From: Gordius sp. MW1
Taxonomy: Eukaryota; Nematomorpha; Gordioida; Gordea; Gordiidae
Reading direction: 5' to 3'
DNA: 64,000 bases
Assembly (NCBI GenBank): GCA_964036665.1
Contig: OZ038529.1
Coordinates: forward strand, 1,178,001-1,242,000
The translations under genes were made by a program, and so were the position numbers. The notes under the pieces were generated by a model that was given only the letters and a program-made list of their open reading frames with translations, made no database searches and was not told where the DNA came from. The first letter of the stretch is position 1; each line of letters begins with the position of its first letter. Positions 16,690 to 28,823 of this stretch are shown here, one piece after another.

Positions 16690-19598
16690 TTATAATTTTC
16701 ATTTTACCCCCATGGCCCATTATCAGCTAAATGCCCTTCATCTGGTAAGCTGGTCCCTCCAAATATAATATGTCCTCCTACAGCACTAGAAATTGAATCT
16801 AATAATAATATTGACATTATACCTAACTCTAGTACATTCTCAGCTACCCCTAATAACGTTTATTACATTGATGAGCTTCCTGATTCAACATGGAATAAAG
16901 TCTTTTGGCACATGGCTTCACCCCCACAATTTCAAGAATTCCAAGAGGAGCACGACCTTGTTTGCAACAATTTTTAATAAACTTGCTAAATACTATCATA
17001 AGTGACCCACACAACATTGTTGCATGGGAAAAATTAATCAAATTCTCTTCTCACATTTTGGCCCCACCCAAATCTAAGAAAACAAACCTATCACAAAAAA
17101 TTAAAAATGAAATTTTGAATTTTGACATTAATAATACACTTGCAGATTATACACCTGATGAACGAAAATTAATATCATCATCTCAACAAACAGCAACTAG
17201 GATATCCAGGAAAATTCACTCTTTTAATATAAAAGGAGCCATGAGACTTTTAGAGGAGAACAATCCAATTGTAACCCCTAGTCAGGAATCATATGAACTC
17301 CTTGCCAAACACCCAAAACATTTGTCTCAGTATTGCTTCCCCCTTGTGCCATCCAACTTAACCCTAGAATCCTCAGAAATTAGTGAAGCTATCCATTCCT
17401 TTCCAATTGACTCTGCTGCAGGTTTGGATGGTATCAAACCAATTTATCTTCAAGATCTTATTAAAAGTGAAAATATCAATTCTTCAATTCTGCTCGTTGC
17501 ACTAACTAAATTTTGCAATTTAATTATTAATGGCAACATTCCTCAAGAAGTACGACCAATAATTTTCATGGCCAAGTTACTTGCTATTCAAAAACAGAAC
17601 AAAACTCTAAGACCGATCGCCATCGGCGGAGTCTTCCGGAGAATCATATCTAAAGTTATATGCAAATCAATCAAGCATAATTTATCCCCATCTCTAATGC
17701 CTCATCAGCTAGGATTCGGTGTTAAAGGGGGTTGTGAAATAGCTACGCATGCTGCTAGATAGACCCTTGAAAATTTACCGCCTAGCGAGTCTTTTATAAA
17801 ATTAGACTTTCAAAATGCCTTTAACAACCTAAATAGAAATTCCTTTATTAACACTTTCATCGATGCTTTTCCCCAATATGCCAACTATATTCTTTTAAGT
17901 TATGGCACCCCGTCTATTTTAAAATTTGGACAATTTTTCATTGATTCTGAGGGTATTCAACAGGGGGACCCCCTTGCCCCCCCCCCCCTATTTTGTATGG
18001 CCATCAAACCATTAATAGATGAAATCAACGACAAATGCAATTTGAGGTTAAACGTATGGTATCTCGACGATGCCACCCTATCAGGCACCACGGAAGAGCT
18101 AATCAAAGCTCTTAACATCATTAATGAATACCACATAAAACTTAACCTATCATTAAACGCGACAAAATGCGAAATTTATTCTGACAGCACAAATGACATC
18201 CACCCATCCTTTGCATCTTTTCTACGCCTCGAGAAGGACGAAGTATTTTTACTAGGTTCTCCAATAGGCGGTCCTGAATGCTTAAGAGGTTATCTCGACA
18301 ATAACCTTAAAAATTTAAATTGTAAAAATGAAATTTTTAAGCTTATGCCCGCCCATCACGCATTTTACATATTGAAAAACTACTTTAATATAGCCAAAAT
18401 ATTATTTTGCTTCCGATCAACAAGCGCATTTTTGCATACACATATTTTACATAATTTCGAAACCCACATAAAATCTGTCATCGAATCCACCCTTAACTTA
18501 TCATTCGATACTAACACCTGGCTACAAGCCACATTACCAACAAAATCTGGGGGTCTGGGAATTCGTTCACCAAGCTCCTTATCCTTGGCCTCATTTATAT
18601 CATCCCACTTATCCTCAAAATCCATCGTTGCCAAACTAATCTCATACCCCCTTGATGAAACATTTATACAGGCCCTATCCCTTTGGAATTTAAATGTTCT
18701 ACCAGAAAGCTCACCACCACTAACACCAAATTAAAAGGATTGGAATGTTGGTTTCGCGCTCCGTTGCTTATCTCCTTTCGAGTTGCGATACCAAACAACA
18801 TTACAACCTTAGATCTTTGGTGTTTGATAAATCTGGACATAAATGGCTAGAGGCTTTTCCTAGCAGGTTTTCCAATATGATGTTAGAGGATTGCGAGCTA
18901 TCCTACAATGTAGCACTACGCCTTGGAATAAAATACACAAAGGCATATGCCTGTAAAAATTGCAACCTGCCTGTGGATGAAGAAGCACGCCACCCGTTAC
19001 ACTGCAGACTTAATAAATTTAGACACTTGCGACACTCTAAAATTAATTATATTATCCAGTCAGCCCTAGGCCCAATTCCCATCCATACTTGAACCTTCAG
19101 ATCCTACCCTTGAAGGTCGAATGCGTCCTGACGGTTCATCGCTAGTCCCATGGGAAATGGTCTCCTTTTAAAGTGGGAATTTACATGCATAGACCTATTT
19201 GCCCCCTCTAATCTTAATTATGACCCCATGGCCCTCGCCGAAGAACGCAAGCTCCAAAAATACAAGGCCCTTTTGGACTCTAGTATTTTTATCCCAATAG
19301 TTTCCTCCTGTTCAGGATCCTATGGAAAAATGGCGTTGGCTTTATTCAAAGAAATAGGCAGGCGATCCCCTCCCTCCAAATATTCTCCCGCATTTTTATT
19401 AAAACAATCAATAGCCATCTTAATTGCAAAATTTAATTTCAAATCTTTTTTGGATTCCTGGCCTCTCCTAAAAGAGGAAGATGAAAACATATTACTCATA
19501 TAATGTTTTTTTTAATATCATTATTATATATTTGTACCATTTAATATTGTGTTTAAATATATAATCAATAAACAAATTTTATCTTAAAAAAAAAAAAT
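16690..19598 (+). pseudogene. Decayed non-LTR retrotransposon with RLE-type endonuclease (copy 1)
   Basis: Reading frames 16905-17762, 17763-18734, 18745-19092 and 19150-19503 join into one LINE-like polyprotein. Order: N-terminal region (RIPRGARPCLQQF), reverse transcriptase (LRPIAIGGVFRRIISK, HQLGFGVKGGCE, DFQNAFN, QQGDP, catalytic YLDD near 18060), a zinc-knuckle-like CKNC...RHPLHC (C-x2-C-x9-H-x3-C), then RMRPDGSSLVPW followed by a downstream D, as in PD-(D/E)xK restriction-like endonucleases of R2-type LINEs. Breaks: a TAG at 17760, a stop at 18732 with a frame change, and frame changes near 19080 and 19155. The 3' end has AATAAA and an A-tail (19586-19597). A target duplication was not found. 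The clade is uncertain. Confidence 0.8.
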
Positions 19599-19887
19599 TA
19601 AATTTGATACTCATTTTTACACAAAAATTATCATTTTTATAGTTGTATATGTTTATAGACATTACATTTAATTTTTTCATATTCTTAAATATAACCTTAT
19701 ATGATGTATTTTTATTTAAAGTGTCAACACTTCCTTAAGTTTGGACGATTCTATTATTTAATTGTTTTTAAGTTTTTTTTAGCCAAATTTTCTAAACTTA
19801 TAGTTTGTACCTTATTTAATATGTTCATCATAAAATTAAAAAAGTTATTTTTGTTATGAGCAAAATTAGTCATATTCAAACTTTACC

Positions 19888-20430
19888 TAAGAGTTATCTA
19901 AATATCTCCTGCACTTTTATGAATCTCAGTATTAATTTAAGGAATCATTGATTTAACCTATTTATATCTAGAATAGACTTTTATTTGATATAATTAAGCT
20001 TTAACAATTAACAAATGATAATACTCTAGCTTTGTTGTATAATCTAAAGATTTGTAGGAAGAACTGATACACCCTCTCCTAAAAAATCATAATGTTATAA
20101 ATAAACTTACAAATAATTTGAATAAGCTATATAATATATAGTGCTAATAATTATAAGTTACCTTCATGTGAGATGTCAAGAGTTATCTAAATATCTCCTG
20201 CACTTTTAAGAATCTCAGTATTAATTTAAGGAATTATGATTTAACCTATTTACATCTAGAATAGACTTTTATTTGATGAAATTAAGCTTTAACAATTAAC
20301 AAATGATAATTTACTAGCTTTGTTGTATAATCTAAGGATTTGTAGGAAGAATTGATACACCCTCTAATAAAAAATCATAGAATGTTATAAATAAACTTAC
20401 AAATTATTTGGATAAGCTATATAATATATA
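19888..20430. repeat. Tandem pair of an about 289-bp AT-rich unit
   Basis: Two copies start with AAGAGTTATCTAAATATCTC (19888 and 20177) and continue through TAGACTTTTATTTGAT to CTGATACACCCTC / TTGATACACCCTC. A third, more diverged partial copy lies at 16440-16600 on the other side of LINE copy 1. Confidence 0.75.
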
Positions 20431-20639
20431 AGAACTTAAGACATTTTACATTTGAAAAACATTACACTTGGAAAATTTAAAATGAACGGGAGTTTAGATA
20501 TTTAGAGATTTTTACAAATGAACTTTTGTCAATTGAAACGATACGGGCTCGAAGCAGCAGTTGAAAATAAACGGTAAGATTTGGGTACATCCAGTCTAAT
20601 TTTTGTATGCATGAATCAAAAATTCGGATCATATGAAAT

Positions 20640-20960
20640 ATTTAATTTGTACATGTAAATATATGGATATTATAACATATTTTAATTATATATTATCAAA
20701 TAAATTAGATTTAATTGTTAATAATAATAATAGTTAATAATTAATGAACATGTGTTACTATCAATTGGTTTAATGTGTATATATAGCATAATTATAGTTA
20801 GAGTAAGGCTATAAAACGTTTATAATTATATTTAATGTTATATAAAACATTTCAATTACATTGTAACAAATAAACTAGATTAAACTGTTAATAATAATAA
20901 TAGTTAATAAATGAACATGTGTTACTATCAATTGGTACTATTGTTACATTTAAAAATAAA
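20640..20960. repeat. Duplicated about 190-bp AT-rich block
   Basis: The segment ending TAATAGTTAATAATTAATGA then ACATGTGTTACTATCAATTG recurs about 190 bp later with small differences. Nothing coding. Flanking DNA to 21600 is AT-rich with no recognised feature. Confidence 0.65.
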
Positions 20961-21682
20961 TAGTGTGTAAAATAATGTATGAAAGTAGTTAAAAAAGGAA
21001 AGAATTTAACCTTCTAGGTAATTTGAATAAAGCAACTCGCTCATCAGTTACCTAGGCAAAAACTTAAACTTTATTATTTGAATATATAAACTCGATCGAT
21101 GGTTACCTATTCATACAACTTAACCTTTATTATTCGAGCATTCACAACCCTCAGTATTCATATTCTTAACCTTATTATTTGACCACTAATTATAATTTAA
21201 ATAACCCCGATAGTTGTGTATATAAACAAGACGTTTTAAATAAATTCATTCGCTTAAATCATTTGTAGAGAACATATTTCTCTACAAAGGATAAATTTTT
21301 AATAGTTCTTGTTATGTTATGTTAGAATTAGCAAGAATCAACTTAGACAATTTATTTGTATAATGTTAGCTGATATAGGATTTAATTATTGATAATAAAC
21401 ATAATTATGTCCAAGTCAACTTTAATAACGTCTATTGCCACATTTATCTTTAATATCGGGAAACTTAAATGAGTATGGCTGATCTGTTAAGTATTTAAAG
21501 GTAATTAAAATTTTCTTGCGTTACTTTTATAGAACTTTCTCATATTTAAAACGTGAATATTATATATGCTATCTTTTAATATATGCCCAGTAGTATTAAA
21601 AGATTATTTAAAGCCGTTCCAAACAATTTATATGTTGGAGCTTGTAATATCAGCAAAAGTAATTCAAATTAATTTTGACAGG

Positions 21683-21815
21683 AGACATATGGGCAAAAGA
21701 TTTTTTAGAGCGTGAAATTGAAACGTTTAATAATAAAGATCATTTACTATTGGCATGCAACCAATATAGTAAAGACATTCCAAAATATTTGGAGAGATGG
21801 TTCAATTTACCTTAA
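21683..21815 (+). other. Possible orphan exon, unrecognised
   Basis: After the acceptor-like TTTTGACAG comes an open frame reading GDIWAKDFLEREIETFNNKD and then LLLACNQYSKDIPKYLERWF, ending in TAA. Its composition is protein-like in an otherwise AT-rich desert. No family was recognised and no partner exon was found upstream, so it may be a remnant of an element or gene. Confidence 0.3.
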
Positions 21816-22081
21816 ATATACAATTAGGTCTAATAAATAATATAAGATGGTCTATGAGTAAATAGAAAACACATGCAGCGAAAAAATATTAACATATTTT
21901 CAAGCTTGTATTTAAAAATTAAACAAATTTTATTTATTATTGTAAATCAATTTCATCATATAACGGGGCATCGTGACCTTGTAAGTGCATATAATTAGAG
22001 ATGGCATCAACACATGAAAATAGGGGCATATAGGGTTAAATACATTTGTATATTGAGCTATAGGACGATTTATATTATAAT

Positions 22082-22450
22082 TTATAGAAGCGTATTATTA
22101 TTTGTTTCATACACTCTCTTGCCCTGTGAGATGTGTAGCAAATCAACATTAGTTTTTTCTTGCAGACCTTGCAGGAAATCAACAAACATGTATATAGTAG
22201 GGTGGATTTGTTTATGCCCACTTCTAAGCGCATTATGAAATCCTTCCAGGTGGTTGTTGGTACGGGGCCCCTCTGCATCGAGCCTTTGCCACATATCATA
22301 GGTGAACAAGGGGTCCCTCCCAAGCCCAATCCAGTTATTGTGGATGTACAAAAAAAAATTCTCAATTTCTCTATCGCCGCGCACATTGGGCTGGACCATG
22401 CAAAGGGTCATGACATCATGGATGTGCCTTCTCTTTACAAATGGCAAAGC
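22082..22450 (-). pseudogene. MULE transposase-like exon (FLYWCH-associated type), partial
   Basis: The frame encodes RDPLFTYDMWQRLDAEGPRT followed by NNHLEGFHNALRSGHKQIHP. The W...(R)TNN.LEG.HN pattern is typical of the C-terminal half of MULE-type transposases and of domesticated FLYWCH/MULE proteins in invertebrates. A good acceptor (TTTTATAG) precedes it at about 22451, exactly where the 243-bp tandem array begins. The catalytic DDE region is not visible. It could be a transposon exon or a domesticated gene exon; no other exon was found. Confidence 0.6.
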
Positions 22451-23855
22451 TATAAAATTAAATATTAAGACATAATTGTAAAATAATTAAAATGCATACT
22501 TTTAATGTAGTTAAAAATATTGTAAGTAATTTTGCCCTAAACACATTTAAAAAGAGATATTTTGATATGATAACTGAGAAATTTTGACAGATAAACTTAC
22601 AGCAGTTCAATTTGAAATCTTAAATGTATAGTAATCATATATCAATATCCCAGAGTTTTTAAATTTGTATCATAAGCAACACAAAAATATAACATATAAA
22701 ATTAAATATTAAGACATAATTGTAAAATAAACATAATGCATACTTTTAATGTAGTTAAAAATATTGTAATTAATTTTGCCCTAAACACATTTAAAAAGAG
22801 ATATTTTGATATGATAACTGAGAAATTTTGACAGATAAACTTACAGCAGTTCAATTTGAAATCTTAAATGTATAGTAATCGTATATCAATATCCCAGAGT
22901 TTTTAAATTTGTATCATAAGCAACACAAAAATATAGTAAATAAAATTAAATATTAATAAGACATAATTGTAAAATAATTAAAATCCATACTTTTAATGTA
23001 GTTAAAAATATTGTAAGTAATTTGCCCTAAACACATTTAAAAAGAGATATTTTGATATGATAACTGAGAAATTTTGACAGATAAACTTACAGCAGTTCAA
23101 TTTGAAATCTTAAATGTATAGTAATCATATATCAATATCCCAGAGTTTTTAAATTTGTATCATAAGCAACACAAAAATATAACATATAAAATTAAATATT
23201 AAGACATAATTGTAAAATAAACATAATGCATACTTTTAATGTAGTTAAAAATATTGTAAGTAATTTTGCCCTAAACACATTTAAAAAGAGATATTTTGAT
23301 ATGATAACTGAGAAATTTTGACAGATAAACTTACAGCAGTTCAATTTGAAATCTTAAATGTATAGTAATCGTATATCAATATCCCAGAGTTTTTAAATTT
23401 GTATCATAAGCAACACAAAAATATAGTAAATAAAATTAAATATTAATAAGACATAATTGTAAAATAATTAAAATCCATACTTTTAATGTAGTTAAAAATA
23501 TTGTAAGTAATTTGCCCTAAACACATTTAAAAAGAGATATTTTGATATGATAACTGAGAAATTTTGACAGATAAACTTACAGCAGTTCAATTTGAAATCT
23601 TAAATGTATAGTAATCATATATCAATATCCCAGAGTTTTTAAATTTGTATCATAAGCAACACAAAAATATAGTAAATAAAATTAAATATTAATAAGACAT
23701 AATTGTAAAATAATTAAAATCCATACTTTTAATGTAGTTAAAAATATTGTAAGTAATTTTGCCCTAAACACATTTAAAAAGAGATATTTTGATTTTGATA
23801 TAATAACTGAGAAATTTTAACAGATAAACTTACAGCAATTCAATTTGAAATTTGT
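22451..23855. repeat. Tandem array, about 5.8 copies of a 243-bp unit
   Basis: Units start near 22451, 22695, 22938, 23185, 23428 and 23674, each with CATACTTTTAATGTAGTTAA, GCCCTAAACACATTTAAAAA and ATCCCAGAGTTTTTAAATTT. Two variants exist (AACATATAAA versus AGTAAATAAA ends; TTAAGACAT versus TTAATAAGACAT). The block 22695-23184 is nearly identical to 23185-23673, so the array grew partly as dimers. The last copy is truncated and slightly diverged. Confidence 0.9.
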
Positions 23856-23967
23856 CGCTTCGAAAAAGTCTCACGAAAAAGTCTCACGATCGTGAGACTT
23901 TGACCTGAAGGGCATTATACCGGTTGCCCCAAAACGAACGGTAAAATTAACGTTATAATGATGACCA

Positions 23968-24289
23968 ATGTTACACGATCCAAATTCTTGTACTGTATAA
24001 GCGATCTCATACTCCATTTTCTTATTCGATCCAAAAAATAACGGAGCGCCGATTTGTGTTTTTCGCATTCGGAAAAACACAAATCGAAAAACACAAATCG
24101 TAAGAAATAAACAAAATTTCTTACTCACGTTTTCATATTGTGATTTCGGTCTCGCAAGGGCAGGTTTTGTAGGGTTAGGGTTAAGTCATTTTAGGTTCAA
24201 GATACATAAGTATTTTCTTTGGATCGAATAAGAAAATGGAATGTCAGATCGCTTATACAGTACAAGAATTTGGATCGTGTAACATTGGC
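23968..24289. repeat. 68-bp inverted repeat with about 185-bp spacer
   Basis: CCAATGTTACACGATCCAAA at 23968 and the 48 bases after it return as the reverse complement at 24221-24289, with one short divergent patch. A second hairpin (AAGTCTCACGATCGTGAGACTT) lies just left at about 23879. The spacer holds AAAACACAAATCG repeats. No target duplication was found; it resembles a foldback element. Confidence 0.7.
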
Positions 24290-25843
24290 CTATAATGATT
24301 GGTTGATTACTTAAGATATATGACATATTATATAAATTTCAGTTGCGAAATTGTCTATGAATTTTATTGGTTGTCCGTATTATGAACGGTCGTTATTTTG
24401 AACAGAAGCGATTTCATTACATACATACATACATCCCCATATGTTTGATAATGATATTGTTGGAGTTTGGAATGTTTTAAAGAAAGTAATTTGATATATT
24501 TCTGTGTTATTGTAAAATAGCTTGATTGGAGTGAAAACTGGTTAAGAATTTTAGTTGTTCTGCATGTTCTATCATACTCCATAAGTTTTCGATTAAGAAA
24601 AAGTCCTACATTCCAAGCCTTATATTTCGTATTATTATGTAATCTACTAAAATCTTATAATTAAATTATTGAATAGTGATTCTTGTCTATTTTGCTGAAA
24701 AATGGAATGAAATAGCTGCTAAAAATTGGAAGTAATTAATTTTTATTGTATAAAAGGTTTTAGGAAATACTCTAAGCATCAATATTTTGACAGCAATGGT
24801 TTTTTCATTTCAATAATATTTTCATCTCCAATTCTTATTAACTGTTTGCTATTGATAGTAATTATTAATTTGATTTTAGAGTATGATTATTTAGTGCTAC
24901 TGGTTATGGGATGCTGCCTATATGTTGAACTTTCTCAGACACAAAAAAATTGAATCTATTAACAATCAAAATAAAATTCATCAGAGGCCTAAAGAGGATT
25001 AAATTATAATAATGGCACTTTTTATATAGTAGAATATATTATCTATAAAACTTGTAAAAATTGTTACTTCATTTATTTTCTGGTATTTATTTTTTTAGGA
25101 ATTTCTATTACTATTATAATTTTGTTTATCTTTATAACAAAACAATAGTGTATTTAAAATTATAAAAATTTTGATGCTTAAAAATTATAAATTTAACTTT
25201 AACACCATTATAAAAACATTTTATGTTTTATTGTTATTGTAGATATTAATTGTTTGAGATTTAGGGAATTTACATATAAGGCTTTGCCAAGATTGTATAA
25301 ATTTTAAGTGAAGCTTTTAAATCTTTAAAATTTTATAGTCAAATACGTCTTGCATCTTATAATTATATTGGTAAGCACATTAATATGGTTTAAATGAAGC
25401 AAAATATATAAATATCTTAATTCAAATTTTTGTTTAGATTTCATATAAGCTTAGAGTTAACATTAAATTGGGGTAAAATTAATAGTCCTTGAAATCTAAA
25501 GTGTAAATTTTTTTTGACCATCAACATTTTTGGTACCAGTGACTAAAAATTTGAAACAAACTAAAAAAAATTTATTTCAATGATTAAAAATATAAAATAT
25601 GGCTAATCATTAACATGTGCAACACTCAACATCCTTTTTACTATGTAATAATTTACTTTTATGAAAGAGAACTAAACTAAAATGTATATTAAGGACTTGC
25701 AATTGTCTAACCTTTTGTTTCACAAAAAATAGGTGTTTCTCTTCTGTAGAAAAATTTAATATATCCTACTTTACAATTTGTTTAAATTATTATGTATTAG
25801 ACAAAAAATATATATAAAATTTTGATTGAGTTTGTAAAATATG
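24290..25843. other. AT-rich intergenic DNA; nothing recognised
   Basis: No coding signal, element end or RNA gene was supported. The ORF at 24726-24953 is hydrophobic, AT-driven and matches no family. Confidence 0.4.
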
Positions 25844-25851
25844 CTTAAAAC

Positions 25852-27004
25852 CAGAGCTGTTAATCGCACCTAAAAACCGGTGCGGCACTTGCGCACTTTG
25901 AGAAAATTCGGTGCGCGCACTCGCACCCGCACCAATTTTAACAGAGGTGCTCGCACCGCAAATCCGGTGCGCGCACTCGCACCCATAATTTTTTACACTT
26001 TATCTAAATTCTAAATATATTACAATGTTAAATTAAAAACTTTTATTATGCCGATTTATTATAATTATAAAAATAATAAAGATACAGAAGAAACAATTAA
26101 AATAGCATTTTATTATCATTAAAAGCATTTTGAGGTGACTATCTGTCAGGCTACCCCTTCTGTCGCTTAAAATCTCCTTAGCTTTGCTGAAGAGGCGTTC
26201 CACGGGGGCACTCTAAGGAATCGGAGTGTTATATCTTATATATAATTTTTTTAACGAAAAAAATTGTTTAAAAAATATGCCTAGTAACAAGACAAATGAT
26301 AATAATTTATTTATAATATTTGATGTACAATTCAATTATAACTAGCAAAGTATTTTAGCATGAAAGAGCAACCATAGTAATTAATATTTAAAATTATATT
26401 TTGTAACAAAATTGTTATGTGATTAAACTTACGATAGCGATGAGAAGTCTAAAAGTGTTGGAAATGATATATCAAGATAGTAACGGCGGGTAAAAGTTTT
26501 CCAAAAAACACTGAATAGAAATATTACAATATTGTTAACTATTTATCCTAATTACCTGTCTGTTTTTGTTTTTCTAATTATACTTCAACTTCTATTGCAA
26601 TATATGATACACCAAAACGTTTGAAGCAATAATGATAAAGTAAATAGGCGAATAATATAAAATATGGCGGATATATTAATTAATTATATTGTCTATCGAT
26701 GTTAATTAAATTTCCCGCCTTGTTATCTCCTCCACCAGGAACATAAATGTACTTTGATGTTATTTCACTACAATGTTAATTTGTGAGATATGCTATGCGC
26801 GATATATAAGATAATGTCAAATATATTAATTGTAAATGTGCGCAAAATAGGAGCGCAATTTCGCACGCGCACCGAGTGAATAAGGTGCGCGCACCCGCAC
26901 TCGCTCTTGGTTTTAAAAAGGTGCGCGCACCAGCACGTCGCACCGCAAAACCGGTGCAAAAAACCTGGTGCGCGCACTTCTGTGGGCGCTCCTTAACAGC
27001 TCTG
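25852..27004 (-). mobile_element. hAT element with GTGCGCGCAC arms and transposase remnant
   Basis: Ends CAGAGCTGTTAATCGCACC and, inverted, CAGAGCTGTTAAGGAGCG fit the hAT pattern, with the exact 8-bp duplication CTTAAAAC on both sides (25844-25851 and 27005-27012). Both arms repeat GGTGCGCGCAC. On the minus strand, about 26140-26225 encodes APVERLFSKAKEILSDRRGS, the hAT dimerisation core (ERxFS...R). The rest of the transposase is missing, so this is a deletion derivative. Confidence 0.88.
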
Positions 27005-27245
27005 CTTAAAACAAAGCCAGATCTGATACCCTAGAGAAAATGTAAAGCATTTTTTTATTCAAAAATATGCCCAATTGCTTTGCAGATAGGAAATCGATAT
27101 CTGTAACAGTACTTTAAAAGCTACAAAGCCCTGACCCAAACCCTCTTATTTTTTTTATGCCTATTGTTGCCATTAGTTTGTTGTATCGCAACGCAGTGCT
27201 TAATTTTTAAAAACTGCTCTATGCGATCATGATTTAATTTGACAA

Positions 27246-28800
27246 TCTTATATATAAAAATGAAACTATGTGTGTATGTGTGTGTGTATGTATGCCGCCA
27301 CCAATTTTGGAGAACTACCGGACCGATTTGGCTCAAAATTTCACAGTTTATTCCTGCCACTCCGGAGCGTGTTTTAAGATATGTTCCAGCCAAATCGGTC
27401 CAGTAGTTTTCGAGATATTGGGTTTTATGCGTTTTGACGTTGTATCGCACGTCATTCAAACGCCCTGCCCATATCACGTACTGCTGCGTATCTTATCTAT
27501 TTATCGTGTAGGTAGTCTGGTGATAAATGCAGTAGGCATGTGTTGCGGAAAATGAAAACTTTTTACGCACTATCAAAGCCATTTTTTGCTTCAATTATTA
27601 TTATTATTATAGGACGGTCGTGTCCCCCCCTCCTGCGTGGCTAAATAAATTAAAAAATCTAATTTTGTAATTTTTTGCACGTTAAACAAGGAGAAAAATG
27701 AAAATACTTTTAACAAAGTGCCAATAAATGTTGATATATCCATGGGCGTAGCTAGGTTTTGAATTAGGGGGGGGGGCAGATTAAAAAAAAAGGTCTTGAC
27801 TACCCAACAATTTTCCTGAGAGCAAAAAAAAAGGTCTCGACTATCCAAAAATTTTCATGCAACCGTAATTTGAGTTTTATTTTACCAAAACAATTTTTTT
27901 TTTAAACAAATAGTAGTTTATTCTAATAATCACATGGGTAAAATACATTGGTAAATAAAATATTAAAAAGAAAACGCGTTAAAATCTAATTGGATGGCAT
28001 TGATCCGTGTATGGAAATCGTGTTAGATTTGACGATTTCTATAGTGATCTTTTATTTTTGTGTAAATTCGCTAATAAGCATCTGTATTAATTGGAGTTAA
28101 GTTCAAATAGGGGGGGGGGGGCAGCCGCGCCCCCTGCCCCCGCCTGCCTGGCTAATTAGGGGGTGGGGCAAAACATAATTTTTTTTTAATTTTTAAGGGT
28201 TTTTGTATTAAAATCCTCTGCTGCCCCCCCCCCCCCCCCTAATTTGCGAAACCAAATTTTTTTCAATGCAAAAACATTGAAAAATTTAAAAAATTTAAGT
28301 TTTGCCCCCCTCTAATTGAACTTTTAAACGTTTTGCCCCCCCCCCCCCTAATCCAAAACCTGGCTACGCCCATGATTATAGGTAAATTTGACTTAAAAAA
28401 TTTGCTTCATGAAAATTTAAATTCGAACATTATTGAGGTAAAATTTTGTGTTTTTAACCACCCTTAAAGATATCAATTATTTGTTATTTTTCGTTAAATA
28501 ACCTATATGCGTATCCGTATCCGCCTTTCGTTTAAATTTTATCATAAAGGCCAGGCGCGATATTTTTTTTTGATTATAGGTAAATTTGGCTTAAAAAAAA
28601 TTTGCTTCATGAAAATTTGAATTCAAACATTATTGAGGTAAAATTTTGTGTTTTTAACTACCCTTAAAAATATCAATTATTTGTTATTTTTCGTTTAGTT
28701 GAGTTTTTAAATTTTTTTTTGGTAGTTTTAAATTTTCTTATTTAAATTTTTTTTTAAAATATTTTTAATAAGGCAAAACAACGTTTGCCGGGTCAGCTAG
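27246..28800 (+). mobile_element. Helitron-like element, interrupted by poly-G MITEs
   Basis: Starts TCTTATATATAAAAATGAAA and ends CGTTTGCCGGGTCAGCTAG, between A and T, as in Helitrons (5' TC, 3' CTRR, insertion at AT, no duplication). It shares ACCGATTTGGCTC palindromes and both ends with the inverted copy at 55336-56477. A 123-bp block starting ATTATAGGTAAATTTG occurs twice (28375 and 28573). No Rep/helicase sequence, so non-autonomous. Confidence 0.6.
27741..28374. mobile_element. Poly-G MITE pair inside the Helitron-like element
   Basis: Outer ends CATGGGCGTAGCTAGG and CCTGGCTACGCCCATG with several G and C runs between. An internal CAGCCGCGCCCCCTGCCCCC and a second set of runs suggest one poly-G MITE inserted into another. 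No clear 8-bp duplication could be assigned. Confidence 0.55.
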
Positions 28801-28823
28801 TTATATATATAATGAGAATGTTC

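Noticed and set aside
22451-23855. CRISPR-like array
   Set aside because: Repeats are 243 bp, contiguous and without spacers, in a eukaryotic intron-bearing context.
24174-24186. Telomere-like GTAGGGTTAGGGTTAAG
   Set aside because: Only two partial units inside ordinary interspersed sequence; too short to call a telomeric tract.
27121-27555. Overlapping 118- and 95-codon ORFs
   Set aside because: They cover the non-coding palindromic ACCGATTTGGCT part of the Helitron-like element and a TG microsatellite.
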